Positions 1 through 6,361 of a stretch of DNA of 11,211 nucleotides are shown here, piece by piece. How positions within the stretch are numbered: position 1 is the stretch's first letter; the number at the start of each line of letters is the position of its first letter. The DNA lies in contig DATCLA010000145.1 of the NCBI GenBank assembly GCA_036564195.1, forward strand, positions 1-11,211. The letters run 5' to 3'. This stretch comes from DATCLA01 sp036564195. Its GTDB lineage: Bacteria > Bacillota > UBA4882 > UBA8346. Below the pieces are notes generated by a model. The model was not told where the DNA came from. It saw only the letters and a program-made list of their open reading frames with translations, and did not search any database. Position numbers and translations under genes: made by a program.

Positions 1-6
1 TGCCAT
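1..6 (-). CDS. Start of a minus-strand gene cut by the left edge
   Basis: On the minus strand an ATG (4-6) followed by GCA (Met-Ala) lies 7 bases after a strong ribosome binding site, AGGAGGG (complement of 14-20). This is the spacing and quality of a genuine translation start. Only two codons are inside the window, so the product cannot be named. It would be divergent from ogt, with about 330 bases between them. Confidence 0.55.
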
Positions 7-13
7 TGGTATT

Positions 14-20
14 CCCTCCT
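14..20 (-). promoter_or_regulatory. Ribosome binding site of the gene running off the left edge
   Basis: AGGAGGG on the minus strand, 7 bases before an ATG at 4-6. It is the main evidence that a gene starts at the edge. Confidence 0.55.
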
Positions 21-202
21 ATGTTAAGTGTTGATAATATTTATAAACATTTATTTATTTGTAGGCATTCTTTTATTTCTGTTATATTCCTAAAATAATC
101 TGTAAAATGGGATTCATCACAGAATGTTCCTATTATTTACCTATTTTTAAGTTTTTTAATGAGTTAAGCAGTTTGCAAAAATGTTAGCCAAATGATGTGT
201 AA

Positions 203-232
203 TTGTTAGGCGCCATACATATATGGTAATAT
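203..232 (+). promoter_or_regulatory. Candidate promoter of the ogt operon
   Basis: A -35-like TTGTTA (203-208) and a -10-like TAATAT (227-232) are 18 bases apart. The -10 is preceded by TGG, giving an extended -10 (TGn). An inverted repeat CCATA-N4-TATGG (213-226) fills the spacer and could be an operator. Transcription would start near 239, leaving a leader of about 100 bases before the ATG at 338. Confidence 0.4.
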
Positions 233-337
233 TTGGAATCAAATTTGTCAATATATTTCAATACATTTATTATTAAAAAAAGCATTGGCTTGAAAAAATT
301 GTTCATCTGTAAATTGTATTGTAAAGCGGGTGAAAAT

Positions 338-814
338 ATGTATTTGACTAAGTTTTCTACTCCTTGGGGGGAAGGCTACATTCGTTGGCACGAAAGTGGT
401 GTAACCGCCCTATTTTTACCCGGAAATAATTTTTTAGGGGAATATTGTCCGGTTGTTAAAACTGATCCATTTGACGCGGTTGTTCAATTACGCTATTATT
501 TTGCAAAGAAACTACAGGCCTTTTCTCTTCCCCTTGATTACCAGGGAACGGCATTTCAAAAATTAGTTTGGAAGGGTTTACAACAGATACCGTATGGAGA
601 AACCTGGAGTTACAGCCGTTTGGCTGATTTTATCGGTTATCCCCGGGCTGCCCGGGCGGTTGGAAATGCCAATGGCAGCAATCCGATTCCAATTATTATT
701 CCCTGTCACCGGGTAATTCGTAGTAATCAGACCCTAGGCGGCTACAGTCAAGGGATTGCCTTTAAAAAAGCACTTTTGGAGTTGGAAAAATCTGCGGTTT
801 TAACACTTGAATGA
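338..814 (+). CDS. ogt: Methylated-DNA--protein-cysteine methyltransferase (O6-alkylguanine repair)
   Basis: A suicidal DNA-repair protein that moves the alkyl group from O6-alkylguanine (and O4-alkylthymine) in DNA onto its own cysteine (EC 2.1.1.63). From the ATG at 338 it is 158 residues. Visible family features: the active-site IPCHRV motif with acceptor Cys123 (codon 704-706), the helix-turn-helix region YSRLADFIGYPRAARAVGNA with the probable Arg finger at Arg106, the Asn hinge (SNPIPI, Asn115), and a C-terminal GGYSQG loop. A short N-terminal domain precedes this, so the protein is of the compact Ogt type without an Ada-type N-terminal domain. A TTG at 233 is in frame, but the ATG is preferred: it has a GGGTGA-like ribosome binding site 4-5 bases upstream and the protein then begins where relatives do. 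The next gene follows after 16 bases, so the two are probably co-transcribed. Confidence 0.93.
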   Translation: MYLTKFSTPWGEGYIRWHESGVTALFLPGNNFLGEYCPVVKTDPFDAVVQLRYYFAKKLQAFSLPLDYQGTAFQKLVWKGLQQIPYGETWSYSRLADFIGYPRAARAVGNANGSNPIPIIIPCHRVIRSNQTLGGYSQGIAFKKALLELEKSAVLTLE

Positions 815-830
815 AATTGAGGTAAGAATT

Positions 831-1529
831 ATGAACCTTCAATATTTTATCTTTGATCTGGATAATACACTTTATGCGAAAAAGACCGGAATGTTGAAGT
901 ATATCGATAAAAGAATCGATAATTTTATGAAAAAAAAGTTAAACCTGCCCTTGGAGAAAGTAACTGAATTACGTGTCGAATATTGGAGAAAATACGGAAC
1001 TACGTTAGGTGGGATGATCCGACAACACCAAACTGATCCGCAGGAATATATTGAAAACGTTTATAGTATTAATATTAAGGATTTTATCAGACCTGATCCC
1101 CGTCTCCAAGTGATGTTAAGCAAGATCAATTGCCGCAAGATAATTTTTAGTAATAGTCCTGTCGAATATATCGGAGAAGTTTTAAAGGTGTTGGGAGTGG
1201 CGGAATTTTTTGAAAAGATCTATGATATCCGGTTTTGTAATTATATCGGTAAACCTAATTTAGCAAGTTATCAGCAAGTATTGGGTGATTTAAAGGTAAA
1301 CCCGGAAAAATGTCTGTTTATCGATGATGCTTTAGTAAATGTACAGGCCGCTCAAACAGTTGGTATGGAAACTGTCTGGCTGACCACAGAACCGTCAATA
1401 AAGCAATGCCGCTGGTGGAGCAGAGAGATCTATCAATTGCCGGAGATAATAACCAAATTGAGCCTGAAACAGTTTGCCGTGGCTGATTTACCTTTCAGCT
1501 CAAGAATTTCAATAGAACTTCTAAATTAG
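831..1529 (+). CDS. HAD-family pyrimidine 5'-nucleotidase
   Basis: Predicted haloacid-dehalogenase phosphatase that removes phosphate from pyrimidine nucleoside monophosphates in the cytoplasm; 232 residues. All four HAD motifs are visible: motif I FDLDNT (nucleophile Asp9, acid/base Asp11), motif II FSNS (Ser107), motif III Lys141 in GKP, and motif IV FIDD (Asp165, Asp166). The helical cap contains YWRKYGTTLGGM followed by H and DPQEYI, and then IRPDPRLQVML. This is the pattern of the yeast Sdt1/Phm8-type pyrimidine 5'-nucleotidases, not of beta-phosphoglucomutases. An in-frame TTG at 807 overlaps the end of ogt, but the ATG at 831 has the good site GAGGT (819-823) 7 bases upstream. About 45 residues after motif IV form a tail of unclear role. 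Substrate is inferred from family resemblance; closely related HAD enzymes act on other phosphomonoesters. Confidence 0.88.
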   Translation: MNLQYFIFDLDNTLYAKKTGMLKYIDKRIDNFMKKKLNLPLEKVTELRVEYWRKYGTTLGGMIRQHQTDPQEYIENVYSINIKDFIRPDPRLQVMLSKINCRKIIFSNSPVEYIGEVLKVLGVAEFFEKIYDIRFCNYIGKPNLASYQQVLGDLKVNPEKCLFIDDALVNVQAAQTVGMETVWLTTEPSIKQCRWWSREIYQLPEIITKLSLKQFAVADLPFSSRISIELLN

Positions 1530-1560
1530 GTAAAGGCTATAAGAAGTAAAATATTTTTAG

Positions 1561-1570
1561 AAAGGGTGGT
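1561..1570 (+). promoter_or_regulatory. Ribosome binding site deciding the aminopeptidase start
   Basis: AAAGGGTGGT resembles AAAGGAGGT and ends 4-5 bases before a TTG at 1575. The alternative GTG at 1566 lies inside this site, so the TTG is the more likely start. Confidence 0.5.
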
Positions 1571-1574
1571 AAAT

Positions 1575-2687
1575 TTGAAAGATCCACGTATTGAAAAGAT
1601 GGCAACCAGCCTCATTAATTATTCAATCGCCCTCAAACCGGGGGAAAAACTACTGGTGGAAGTAGTTGACTCCGGAATCCCGCTGGCCTTGGCGGTAGTA
1701 AGGGAGGCTTTTCGCGTTGGGGGGCTGCCGTTTGTCCAGGTACGTAATAAACAATTAGAGCGGGAAATTATGTTGCGGGCTACTGAAGGACAGTTATGTT
1801 TGTGGTCTGATTTTGAGCTGGCGCAAATGAAAGAGATGGATGCCTATATCGGAATCCGGGCAGCCGAGAATGTGAATGAGACTGCAGACGTCCCTGGAGA
1901 TAAGCAGCAGATTTACATGAAAAAATTTATTAAACCAGTGCTTGATCAGCGGGTTAACCATACCAAATGGTGTATCATGCGTTATCCGACCGCTTCCTTT
2001 GCCCAATTGGCTAATACCAGCACCGAAGCGTTTGAAGATTTTTATTTTAATGTTTGTACTTTAGATTACCAAAAGATGGAACGGGCAATGGAGCCATTGC
2101 GCCGTCTGATGGAACAAACCGACCAGGTACGGATTGTGGCCCAAAATACGGATTTGACCTTTTCCATCAAAGGGATGCCAGCAATTCCTTGCACCGGTAA
2201 GATGAATATCCCCGACGGCGAAATCTTTACGGCGCCTCATAAGTATTCCGTCAATGGAGTAATCTCTTATAATACACCTGCTGTCTATCAGGGGTTTACT
2301 TACGAACAGATTCAGTTCAGGTTTGAAAACGGAAAAATTGTCGAAGCTATAAGTAATGACACTGACAGGATCAATCAAGTTTTAAATACAGATGACGGTG
2401 CCCGCTATATTGGAGAGTTCTCTTTGGGAGTTAATCCGTATATTATCAAACCGATGAAGGATACTTTATTTGATGAGAAGATTAACGGCAGTATTCATTT
2501 TACCCCGGGACAGGCTTACCAAGAGTGTGATAATGGTAACAAGTCGGCAATCCATTGGGATTTAGTCCTGATTCAAAGTCCGGAATACGGCGGAGGGGAG
2601 ATTTACTTTGATAACAAACTAATCCGTAAAGACGGGCGATTTACTCTTCCGGAATTGGACCCACTGAATGCGGAGAATTTAGTTTAA
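1575..2687 (+). CDS. M29-family metallo-aminopeptidase
   Basis: Predicted cytoplasmic metal-dependent aminopeptidase of the thermophilic aminopeptidase T/AmpS/PepS family (MEROPS M29), which releases N-terminal residues from peptides. It has 370 residues from the TTG at 1575, somewhat shorter than the roughly 410 of classical members. The N-terminus (DPRIEKMATSLINYSIALKP) is typical. All six residues expected to bind the two metal ions can be placed: Glu216 (PDGEIFTAP), Glu281 (YIGEFSLGVN), His308 and Tyr315 (IHFTPGQAY), His327 and Asp329 (SAIHWD). The His-to-Tyr spacing of 7 and the HxD pair match the family, so it should be catalytically competent. It follows the nucleotidase by 45 bases with no visible terminator and probably ends the operon. 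Its physiological peptide substrate cannot be told. Confidence 0.93.
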   Translation: MKDPRIEKMATSLINYSIALKPGEKLLVEVVDSGIPLALAVVREAFRVGGLPFVQVRNKQLEREIMLRATEGQLCLWSDFELAQMKEMDAYIGIRAAENVNETADVPGDKQQIYMKKFIKPVLDQRVNHTKWCIMRYPTASFAQLANTSTEAFEDFYFNVCTLDYQKMERAMEPLRRLMEQTDQVRIVAQNTDLTFSIKGMPAIPCTGKMNIPDGEIFTAPHKYSVNGVISYNTPAVYQGFTYEQIQFRFENGKIVEAISNDTDRINQVLNTDDGARYIGEFSLGVNPYIIKPMKDTLFDEKINGSIHFTPGQAYQECDNGNKSAIHWDLVLIQSPEYGGGEIYFDNKLIRKDGRFTLPELDPLNAENLV

Positions 2688-2711
2688 CGTCAAATCGAAA
2701 TTTCTTTCCAA

Positions 2712-2790
2712 CGGGGAACAGCGGGAGTGTCAGCTGTTTTAGCCGGGAGAATCCGGATTGATAAAGCACTGACACCCGGACTGTTCTCCG
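2712..2790. repeat. Nested inverted repeat between convergent genes, possible two-way terminator
   Basis: Two 22-base arms (2712-2733 and 2769-2790) pair imperfectly: an outer helix of 10 pairs (CGGGGAACAG with CTGTTCTCCG, one G-U), an internal mismatch of about 5 bases, then an inner helix of 7 pairs ending in GTGTCAG/CTGACAC. The 35-base loop holds its own small hairpin, CCGGG-AGAA-TCCGG (2743-2756). It lies in the 111-base gap between the aminopeptidase and aspartate kinase stops. A T-run (2797-2800) follows on the plus strand only after several bases, so intrinsic termination is plausible but not textbook. A dispersed repeat of the REP/MITE kind is the alternative. Confidence 0.5.
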
Positions 2791-2798
2791 CCTGTGTT

Positions 2799-4115
2799 TT
2801 AGTGGAAAAATGCGTAGTAAATGGCCCGTACCGCCCGTTCAAAGTCGGTAGTGGCCACTCCGACGATGATATTGATTTCGCTGGATCCCTGGTCAATCAT
2901 ACGGACGTTGATATTGGCAGCTGCCAAGGCGGTAAATAATTTGGCAGCAATCCCTGGGGTATAGGCCATCCCACGGCCGACAGTAGCAATCAGCGCTATA
3001 TTGGGAGTGACTTCGACTGCATCCGGTTTTAATTGTTGTTTAATCTCTTCCAATACTTTTTCGAGTTTATGATCTAATTGACTATCACTGATAACTAGGG
3101 AGATAGTATCAATCCCGGAGGGCAGATGTTCGAATGATACCTGATTTGCCTCTAAAATTGACAATAATTTACGGACGAAGCCTAGTTCCTGGTTCATTAA
3201 AGATTTCTCAACCGTAATAACTGTAAAATCTTTACGTCCGGCAATGCCGGTGATCAGGCCAGTTTGAGTGACCGGAGCGGCATCGTTGACAATGAGCGTC
3301 CCGGGGTGTTCCGGAGCGTTGGTATTTTTGATATTGATGGGGATTCCGGCTTGGTGTACCGGGAAAATCGCTTCTTCGTGAAGAACGGTTGCACCCATAT
3401 ATGCCAACTCCCGCAGTTCGCGATAGGTAATGGTTTTGATTGGTTGCGGATTGTCAACAATCCGGGGGTCTGCCATTAAAAAACCAGATACATCCGTCCA
3501 GTTTTCATAGAGGTCCGCTCGGACGCCGCGGGCAACAATTGCGCCGCTGATATCGGAACCACCCCGGGAGAAGGTTTTTATTTGGCCATCGGGAGTTGCC
3601 CCGTAAAAGCCGGGGATTACGGCCTGTTTCAGTTGGCTCAAGCGTTTACTGACTTTTTGTTGAGTTAATTCGGGATCGAAATGACCGGCTTTATTAAAAC
3701 AGATTATCTCTGCGGGATCCACAAACTCAAAGCCAAGGTAATCTGCAAGAATCAGGCCGTTTAAAAACTCTCCGCGGCTGGCGGAGTAATCGGCTGAAGC
3801 GCCGGAGGAGATGGCGTTTTTAATCTCAGTCAAATAGGGGTTTAAGTCCAAAGTTAAATTTAACTCTCGGATAATTTCCAAATAGCGTTGGGAAATTACC
3901 CCAAAGACATCATCAAAACCAATTCCCTGTTGCACATGGGCATGACAAAGGTAGAGTAGGTCGGTGATTTTATGATCCTCCGGCGTACGTTTACCCGGTG
4001 CTGAAGGTATGATAAATCGCCGTTGCCGATCGCTTTCGATGATTGCCTTGACTTTTATAAATTGTGCAGCATTAGCCAGTGATGAGCCTCCAAATTTGGC
4101 TACTTTAATACCCAT
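2799..4115 (-). CDS. Aspartate kinase (monofunctional, two ACT domains)
   Basis: Phosphorylates L-aspartate with ATP to give 4-phospho-L-aspartate (EC 2.7.2.4), the first step towards lysine, diaminopimelate, threonine and methionine; cytoplasmic. It has 438 residues. The kinase domain (about 1-280) shows KFGGSS (7-12, Lys7 at the phosphate site), SRGEFLNG (Glu116), PGFYGA (168-173), SRGGSDISGA (183-192), NWTDVSGFLMADPR (Asp208) and the regulatory-hinge stretch ELAYMGATVLHEEAI. Two ACT domains follow (about 295-370 and 372-438), the second with QGSSEINI (409-416). Feedback inhibition by an aspartate-family amino acid is therefore expected, but which one is not evident. There is no fused homoserine dehydrogenase. 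The overall form resembles the Bacillus YclM/aspartokinase III type. The ATG has AGGAGG (complement of 4126-4131) 10 bases upstream. It appears to be transcribed alone. Confidence 0.95.
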   Translation of the reverse strand: MGIKVAKFGGSSLANAAQFIKVKAIIESDRQRRFIIPSAPGKRTPEDHKITDLLYLCHAHVQQGIGFDDVFGVISQRYLEIIRELNLTLDLNPYLTEIKNAISSGASADYSASRGEFLNGLILADYLGFEFVDPAEIICFNKAGHFDPELTQQKVSKRLSQLKQAVIPGFYGATPDGQIKTFSRGGSDISGAIVARGVRADLYENWTDVSGFLMADPRIVDNPQPIKTITYRELRELAYMGATVLHEEAIFPVHQAGIPINIKNTNAPEHPGTLIVNDAAPVTQTGLITGIAGRKDFTVITVEKSLMNQELGFVRKLLSILEANQVSFEHLPSGIDTISLVISDSQLDHKLEKVLEEIKQQLKPDAVEVTPNIALIATVGRGMAYTPGIAAKLFTALAAANINVRMIDQGSSEINIIVGVATTDFERAVRAIYYAFFH

Positions 4116-4295
4116 TGCCTTTTTTCCTCCTAAAACCTAATTACAGTTCGCTGCTTTTAAAACAATATATAGTGTCTAGCCCATTGGTCTATCAATATAT
4201 TGCGTTAAAAGAGTAAATTTAACATTATAAAACTTGTTTATAATAAATTAATGATATAATCAAAAAATGGAAAAGTCAAGGTTAACCGTTTCAAA
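4116..4295. other. Leader and promoter region of aspartate kinase
   Basis: No gene is seen. The stretch holds the aspartate kinase ribosome binding site (4126-4131) and a candidate minus-strand promoter (4166-4195). The leader would be only about 45 bases, too short for a lysine riboswitch, and no such structure is apparent. Confidence 0.5.
4166..4195 (-). promoter_or_regulatory. Candidate promoter of aspartate kinase
   Basis: On the minus strand TTGATA (4190-4195) precedes TATATA (4166-4171) with 18 bases between. Overlapping TA-rich hexamers (ACTATA at 4168-4173, 16-base spacer) fit nearly as well. This is consistent with a housekeeping sigma-A-type promoter. Confidence 0.4.
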
Positions 4296-4325
4296 CAAAA
4301 GCACCCGGCTTGACGGGTGCTTTTG
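4296..4325. terminator. Intrinsic terminator, perfect 12-bp stem
   Basis: CAAAAGCACCCG (4296-4307) and CGGGTGCTTTTG (4314-4325) pair perfectly around the 6-base loop GCTTGA. The stem starts one base after the stop of the minus-strand thiamine-binding gene. Read on that strand the GC-rich part is followed by TTTTGTTTG, a usable U-run. The A/T flanks would also permit termination on the plus strand. Confidence 0.88.
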
Positions 4326-4326
4326 C

Positions 4327-4566
4327 TTAAGTATTATTACTGAGGTTGATCACCATCGAGAATTCGGTGCCATTTTTTTCGGCCACTTCATAGACTGCCC
4401 GGAGCCCTTTCCAAATATCCTCAGGATTAGAACTGTAAAGATAGGTACTCTGGTTTCCAACTTCATGTTTAATGCCAGTCTGTTTAAGGGCTTCAATCGA
4501 TTCATTGATGATTTGGTCGGAATTTAGAGTTTCCAAAGGGAATAAGGATACTTCACAAGTTAACAT
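4327..4566 (-). CDS. Thiamine-binding protein family (MTH1187/YqgV type, formerly DUF77)
   Basis: A 79-residue protein resembling the small ferredoxin-fold Thiamine_BP family (MTH1187, YqgV, related to the YkoF domains), whose members bind thiamine or related pyrimidines. The N-terminal strand CEVSLFPLET (4-13), the helix with IINESIEALKQTGIKHEVG (19-37) and the second half with EDIWKGLRAVYEVAEKNGTE (49-68) followed by FSMVINL (69-75) give the expected beta-alpha-beta-beta-alpha-beta order. The length is short for the family (about 95-100), with a brief connection between strands 2 and 3. The ATG has AAAGGAG (complement of 4574-4580) 7 bases upstream, and an intrinsic terminator follows the stop directly, so it is a monocistronic unit. 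No thiamine transport or biosynthesis gene is nearby, so ligand and role are inferred only from the family. Confidence 0.85.
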   Translation of the reverse strand: MLTCEVSLFPLETLNSDQIINESIEALKQTGIKHEVGNQSTYLYSSNPEDIWKGLRAVYEVAEKNGTEFSMVINLSNNT

Positions 4567-4875
4567 AGGGATGCTCCTTTATGAGAGATGATTTTGTAGA
4601 TAGAATTCCAAATTACTGCCCCGATCATTCAGCTTCAAAAGCCTTTAGCCGACAAATTGGAGTGCTAATTTTTTCAATCCGAAAGTGAGGCAAATTCTTT
4701 AATCGCTATAATTAAACCAGTTTGATAATGGTACAGACTATTACCTGAAAAGTAGCAGTTGAAGTAGTTTCATAGTTACATTTAGCAGGCGTTTGCCAGA
4801 AAAACTCGATTTGGTAATTACCAGCGTAAATAACAACCAAGGAATGATATTAGAATAAATTAGATATATTAATTA

Positions 4876-4895
4876 AGGAGGGGTTTTTACCTCCT
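4876..4895 (+). other. Short hairpin pairing a Shine-Dalgarno-like and an anti-Shine-Dalgarno-like sequence
   Basis: AGGAGG (4876-4881), loop GGTTTTTA, CCTCCT (4890-4895), then ATTCTTAT. No start codon follows at a useful distance, so it is not a ribosome binding site of a visible gene. It could be a weak terminator or part of a larger RNA fold. Confidence 0.35.
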
Positions 4896-5011
4896 ATTCT
4901 TATCTGTAAATACTGAATAGTTCATTGAAAAGTGGAATGGATCGGCAATAAAAGTTGATCATTTATTTACGGGTGTTTCTTTTTAAGCTTCAACATCAAT
5001 GGGAAGGATTT

Positions 5012-5039
5012 TTGAATTAATTTGTCAAATTTCTATAAT
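5012..5039 (+). promoter_or_regulatory. Candidate sigma-A-type promoter of the glycosyltransferase operon
   Basis: TTGAAT (5012-5017) and a perfect TATAAT (5034-5039) are separated by 16 bases. The predicted start near 5046 would leave a leader of about 35 bases containing the ribosome binding site at 5063-5071. Confidence 0.5.
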
Positions 5040-5062
5040 TAGCATATTGTTTCCAAAAAGCA

Positions 5063-5071
5063 AAAGAGGTG
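5063..5071 (+). promoter_or_regulatory. Ribosome binding site deciding the glycosyltransferase start
   Basis: AAGAGGTG overlaps the first of three in-frame GTG codons (5069, 5075, 5081). Only the GTG at 5081 sits at a normal distance (about 10 bases) from GAGGT. Confidence 0.5.
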
Positions 5072-5080
5072 TGGGTGACA

Positions 5081-6283
5081 GTGTATTCAGAGGCTTGTGA
5101 CATTCTTATTTTATCCGCAAGTTACGGCGGCGGTCATAATCAAGTAGCTCGCGCTCTCACTCAGGCTTTGCAAAACCAAGCTTCAGGGATTAAAATTACC
5201 ACAGTAGACTATTGTGAGCTTTTATTTCCCTTATTCAACCGTTTAACTCAGTTTGGTTATACACAGAGTATCCGGCATTTTCCGGTTGGATACGCTTTAT
5301 ATTACCAAGCTACCGGTAAAATCTCTCCGGATTCGTTTTGGCAGAAAAGTTTGAACCGGATGGGTTATACCGAACTGATCGTATTGGTAAACAAGTTAAG
5401 ACCTAAAGTAATTATTGCGACATTTCCTTTGCCAGCCGGAGTACTTTCGAAAATGAAAAGTTCCGGCGATTTGGATGTGCCGATTGTGACAGTCATTACC
5501 GATATTAGTGTTCATAGTCAATGGATTCACCCCTATACCGATTTATATTTAGTTGGCTCATCCGAAGTTGCGGCGGGACTGGTTGAGCGCGGTATTGACC
5601 CCAGTCACATTGCGGTGACAGGTATTCCGGTGTTACCGGAATTTGCTAAAAGGACTACTAATCCGGAGTGTCTCCGCAGGGAACTGGGATTGAGACCAGA
5701 TACGAAAATTGTAGTATTTATGGGAGGGAGTGAGGGGCTCTTCGGTACTACCAATTTCCATTATTTAATGACTAATATCGAGACACCAGTGGAGGCGTTG
5801 ATTATTACCGGTTCCAATTATGAATTGTATGAAAAGTTACAAGCGCTTAATCAAGCTCATCCGGAGATCAAGATAACCCGGTATATTGAAAATATTGCCG
5901 GGGTGATGGAGATTGCCAGTGTTTTGGTAACCAAGGCCGGGGGACTGACCATCTCGGAGGCCTTAGCGAAAGGGTTACCGATGATTATCTATAAACCCAG
6001 CCCCGGGCAGGAAGAAGCTAACGCCGCCTATTTGCAGAAACACCGTGCGGCGTTGATCGTTAAAGGGGAACGACGGTTACGGGCGGTAATTCAACGTATG
6101 GTTGATGATGGACAGTTTTGTAACCGGATTCGGAAAAACTGTTTGAAGTTAGGGAAACCAAATTCTGCCGCAGACTGCGCTAAACTTGTTCTGCAGATGA
6201 TCCAACCCCAAACTAAGGCCTTTTTTTACAACGGGGGTATCAACGGCGGACTGCAGATTGGGAATGCTCCGGGAATTTGGTAA
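5081..6283 (+). CDS. MGDG-synthase/UgtP-type glycosyltransferase (GT28 family)
   Basis: Predicted GT-B-fold glycosyltransferase related to plant MGDG synthase and Bacillus UgtP/YkoN. Members transfer a sugar from a UDP-sugar to a lipid acceptor such as diacylglycerol at the inner face of the membrane. It has 400 residues from the GTG at 5081. The N-terminal acceptor domain (about 7-175) opens with a beta strand and glycine loop ILILSASYGGGHNQ (9-21), and carries TVITDISVHSQWIHP (137-151) and YLVGSSEVAAGLVERGI. The C-terminal donor domain (about 208-370) has VVFMGGSEGLFGT, the nucleotide-binding stretch VTKAGGLTISEALAKGLP (283-300) and PSPGQEEANA (306-315), where relatives hold the UDP-sugar. 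No transmembrane segment is seen, so peripheral membrane association is expected. It heads a probable operon with a polysaccharide deacetylase and a YkoP-like gene. The donor sugar, acceptor and processivity cannot be read from the sequence; a MurG-like or other lipid acceptor is possible. Confidence 0.9.
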   Translation: MYSEACDILILSASYGGGHNQVARALTQALQNQASGIKITTVDYCELLFPLFNRLTQFGYTQSIRHFPVGYALYYQATGKISPDSFWQKSLNRMGYTELIVLVNKLRPKVIIATFPLPAGVLSKMKSSGDLDVPIVTVITDISVHSQWIHPYTDLYLVGSSEVAAGLVERGIDPSHIAVTGIPVLPEFAKRTTNPECLRRELGLRPDTKIVVFMGGSEGLFGTTNFHYLMTNIETPVEALIITGSNYELYEKLQALNQAHPEIKITRYIENIAGVMEIASVLVTKAGGLTISEALAKGLPMIIYKPSPGQEEANAAYLQKHRAALIVKGERRLRAVIQRMVDDGQFCNRIRKNCLKLGKPNSAADCAKLVLQMIQPQTKAFFYNGGINGGLQIGNAPGIW

Positions 6284-6361
6284 GCGGTAATGACCGGTAG
6301 GTAAATCAGGGTATAAAGCCGGTTTTGGATTATATAAATTTAACAAGTTTGAGGCGGCACT

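Larger units (their letters stand above)
7..337. other. AT-rich divergent intergenic region
   Basis: No coding region is supported here. The stretch is very AT-rich, carries the minus-strand ribosome binding site near its left end and a plausible plus-strand promoter at 203-232, and should hold the promoters of both divergent genes. An in-frame TTG at 233 would lengthen ogt by 35 residues, but the added sequence (MESNLSIYFN...) does not look like the family and the TTG lies upstream of the predicted transcription start. Confidence 0.6.
4567..5080. other. Gene-free spacer between divergent units
   Basis: About 500 bases without a supported gene on either strand. It should hold the promoter of the minus-strand thiamine-binding gene, though I see no clear one. 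It also holds a short hairpin in which AGGAGG (4876-4881) pairs with CCTCCT (4890-4895), and a good plus-strand promoter at 5012-5039 for the glycosyltransferase operon. The length is unusual for this otherwise compact window. A regulatory RNA or a remnant of lost sequence is possible, but nothing recognisable is seen. Confidence 0.5.

Noticed and set aside
233..337. 35-residue N-terminal extension of Ogt from a TTG start
   Set aside because: It has no ribosome binding site, low-complexity AT-driven sequence and lies upstream of the predicted transcription start.
2061..2378. Open frame of 105 codons on the minus strand inside the aminopeptidase gene
   Set aside because: It lies antisense to a gene with all catalytic residues intact, has no family resemblance and no good ribosome binding site.
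4116..4260. Lysine riboswitch or T-box before aspartate kinase
   Set aside because: The leader from the likely promoter is only about 45 bases and shows no long conserved fold.
4267..4527. Open frame of 86 codons on the plus strand
   Set aside because: It runs through the terminator stem and antisense to the thiamine-binding gene; the translation has no protein-like pattern.
6294..6338. Separate promoter or terminator between the glycosyltransferase and the deacetylase
   Set aside because: The TATATA at 6331 has no -35 at a proper distance, and the ACCGG/CCGGT pairing has a 20-base loop and no proper U-run.
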